A stretch of DNA of 64,000 bases from Thermophagus xiamenensis (lineage in GTDB: Bacteria > Bacteroidota > Bacteroidia > Bacteroidales > Marinilabiliaceae): positions 157,134 to 221,133 of the forward strand of contig NZ_FONA01000004.1 in NCBI RefSeq assembly GCF_900112795.1, given 5' to 3'. Below are positions 63,971-64,000 of this stretch, one piece after another. How positions within the stretch are numbered: the stretch's first letter is position 1; every line of letters begins with the position of its first letter. A model generated the notes under the pieces. It searched no databases and was not told where the DNA came from. It saw nothing but the letters and a program-made list of their open reading frames with translations. Position numbers and translations under genes: made by a program.

Positions 63971-64000
63971 ATTTTTTCTTTTTCCCGGTTTGATAAATAT

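Overview
The window is a chromosomal segment of a member of the Bacteroidota, most likely a Bacteroidales/Marinilabiliales-type anaerobe or facultative anaerobe. Several things point there: promoters of the TTTG-N(17-20)-TAnnTTTG type in front of many genes, almost no Shine-Dalgarno sequences, tRNA genes without an encoded CCA end, a fused alpha/beta 2-oxoacid dehydrogenase E1, the gldA-gldF-gldG-DUF4340 cluster, the ftsK-lolA pair, and a sodium-pumping methylmalonyl-CoA decarboxylase cluster for propionate metabolism. Assignment to a genus is not possible from the sequence alone.

Layout. 1-9.8 kb is housekeeping: 2-oxoacid dehydrogenase E1 (cut by the window edge) and E2, tRNA-Gly(CCC), fused aspartokinase/homoserine dehydrogenase, release factor 3, a UPF0316 membrane protein and a DnaQ/GIY-YIG fusion nuclease. 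9.8-10.8 kb is RNA-rich: a structured RNA that looks like 6S RNA with its own promoter and terminator, a dispersed repeat, and a tRNA-Gly(GCC)/tRNA-Leu(GAG) operon. 11.3-19.1 kb is the accessory part: a three-gene Type III restriction-modification operon with an unusual small middle gene, a helical hypothetical protein, a degenerate 21-bp tandem array that reads as coiled-coil heptads on the minus strand, and a small lipoprotein. 19.6-32 kb holds a catalytically dead GH16-like protein with three N-terminal repeats, an SLC13-type permease, mazG, tag, an SLC12-type transporter, uxuA behind palindromic operators, ornithine carbamoyltransferase and carbamate kinase, and a second lipoprotein. 32-40.5 kb holds ftsK-lolA, the gld ABC transporter operon and a BFD-like [2Fe-2S] protein. 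40.5-45 kb is mce-mmdA-oadG-mmdC-mmdB. 45-47.2 kb is a repeat-rich gap with a decayed LytTR regulator, then an SDR enzyme. 47.4-53.5 kb holds a thioesterase, dipeptidyl-peptidase III, and a thiamin salvage cluster (thiM-thiE-thiD-tenA) behind a TPP riboswitch with an intrinsic terminator. 53.5-55.2 kb is pyrBI, preceded by what looks like a UTP-sensing leader-peptide attenuator. 55.6-64 kb holds an RsmI-like methyltransferase, a membrane-Nudix fusion, phoH-purC, a DUF4469-like protein, tRNA-Pro(CGG), a dicarboxylate/amino-acid symporter and chorismate synthase.

A composite dispersed repeat runs through the second half. One module has about 19-bp imperfect terminal inverted repeats; a second carries inverted ATTAGTC/GACTAAT arrays. 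There are copies near 10.2, 45.4, 47.1, 51.7, 55.4, 57.6 and 59.9 kb. One copy splits thiE from thiD and supplies the thiD start codon, and another overlaps the stop codon of the SDR gene.

The most interesting leads are the PD-(D/E)XK-like middle gene of the Type III R-M operon, the pyrL-like attenuator (leader peptide reading through a terminator up to pyrB), the dead GH16 repeat protein, the coiled-coil tandem array, the 23-bp hairpin tandem array at 45.6 kb, and the probable 6S RNA. All functional calls come from reading the sequence and knowledge of the families; no database search was run.
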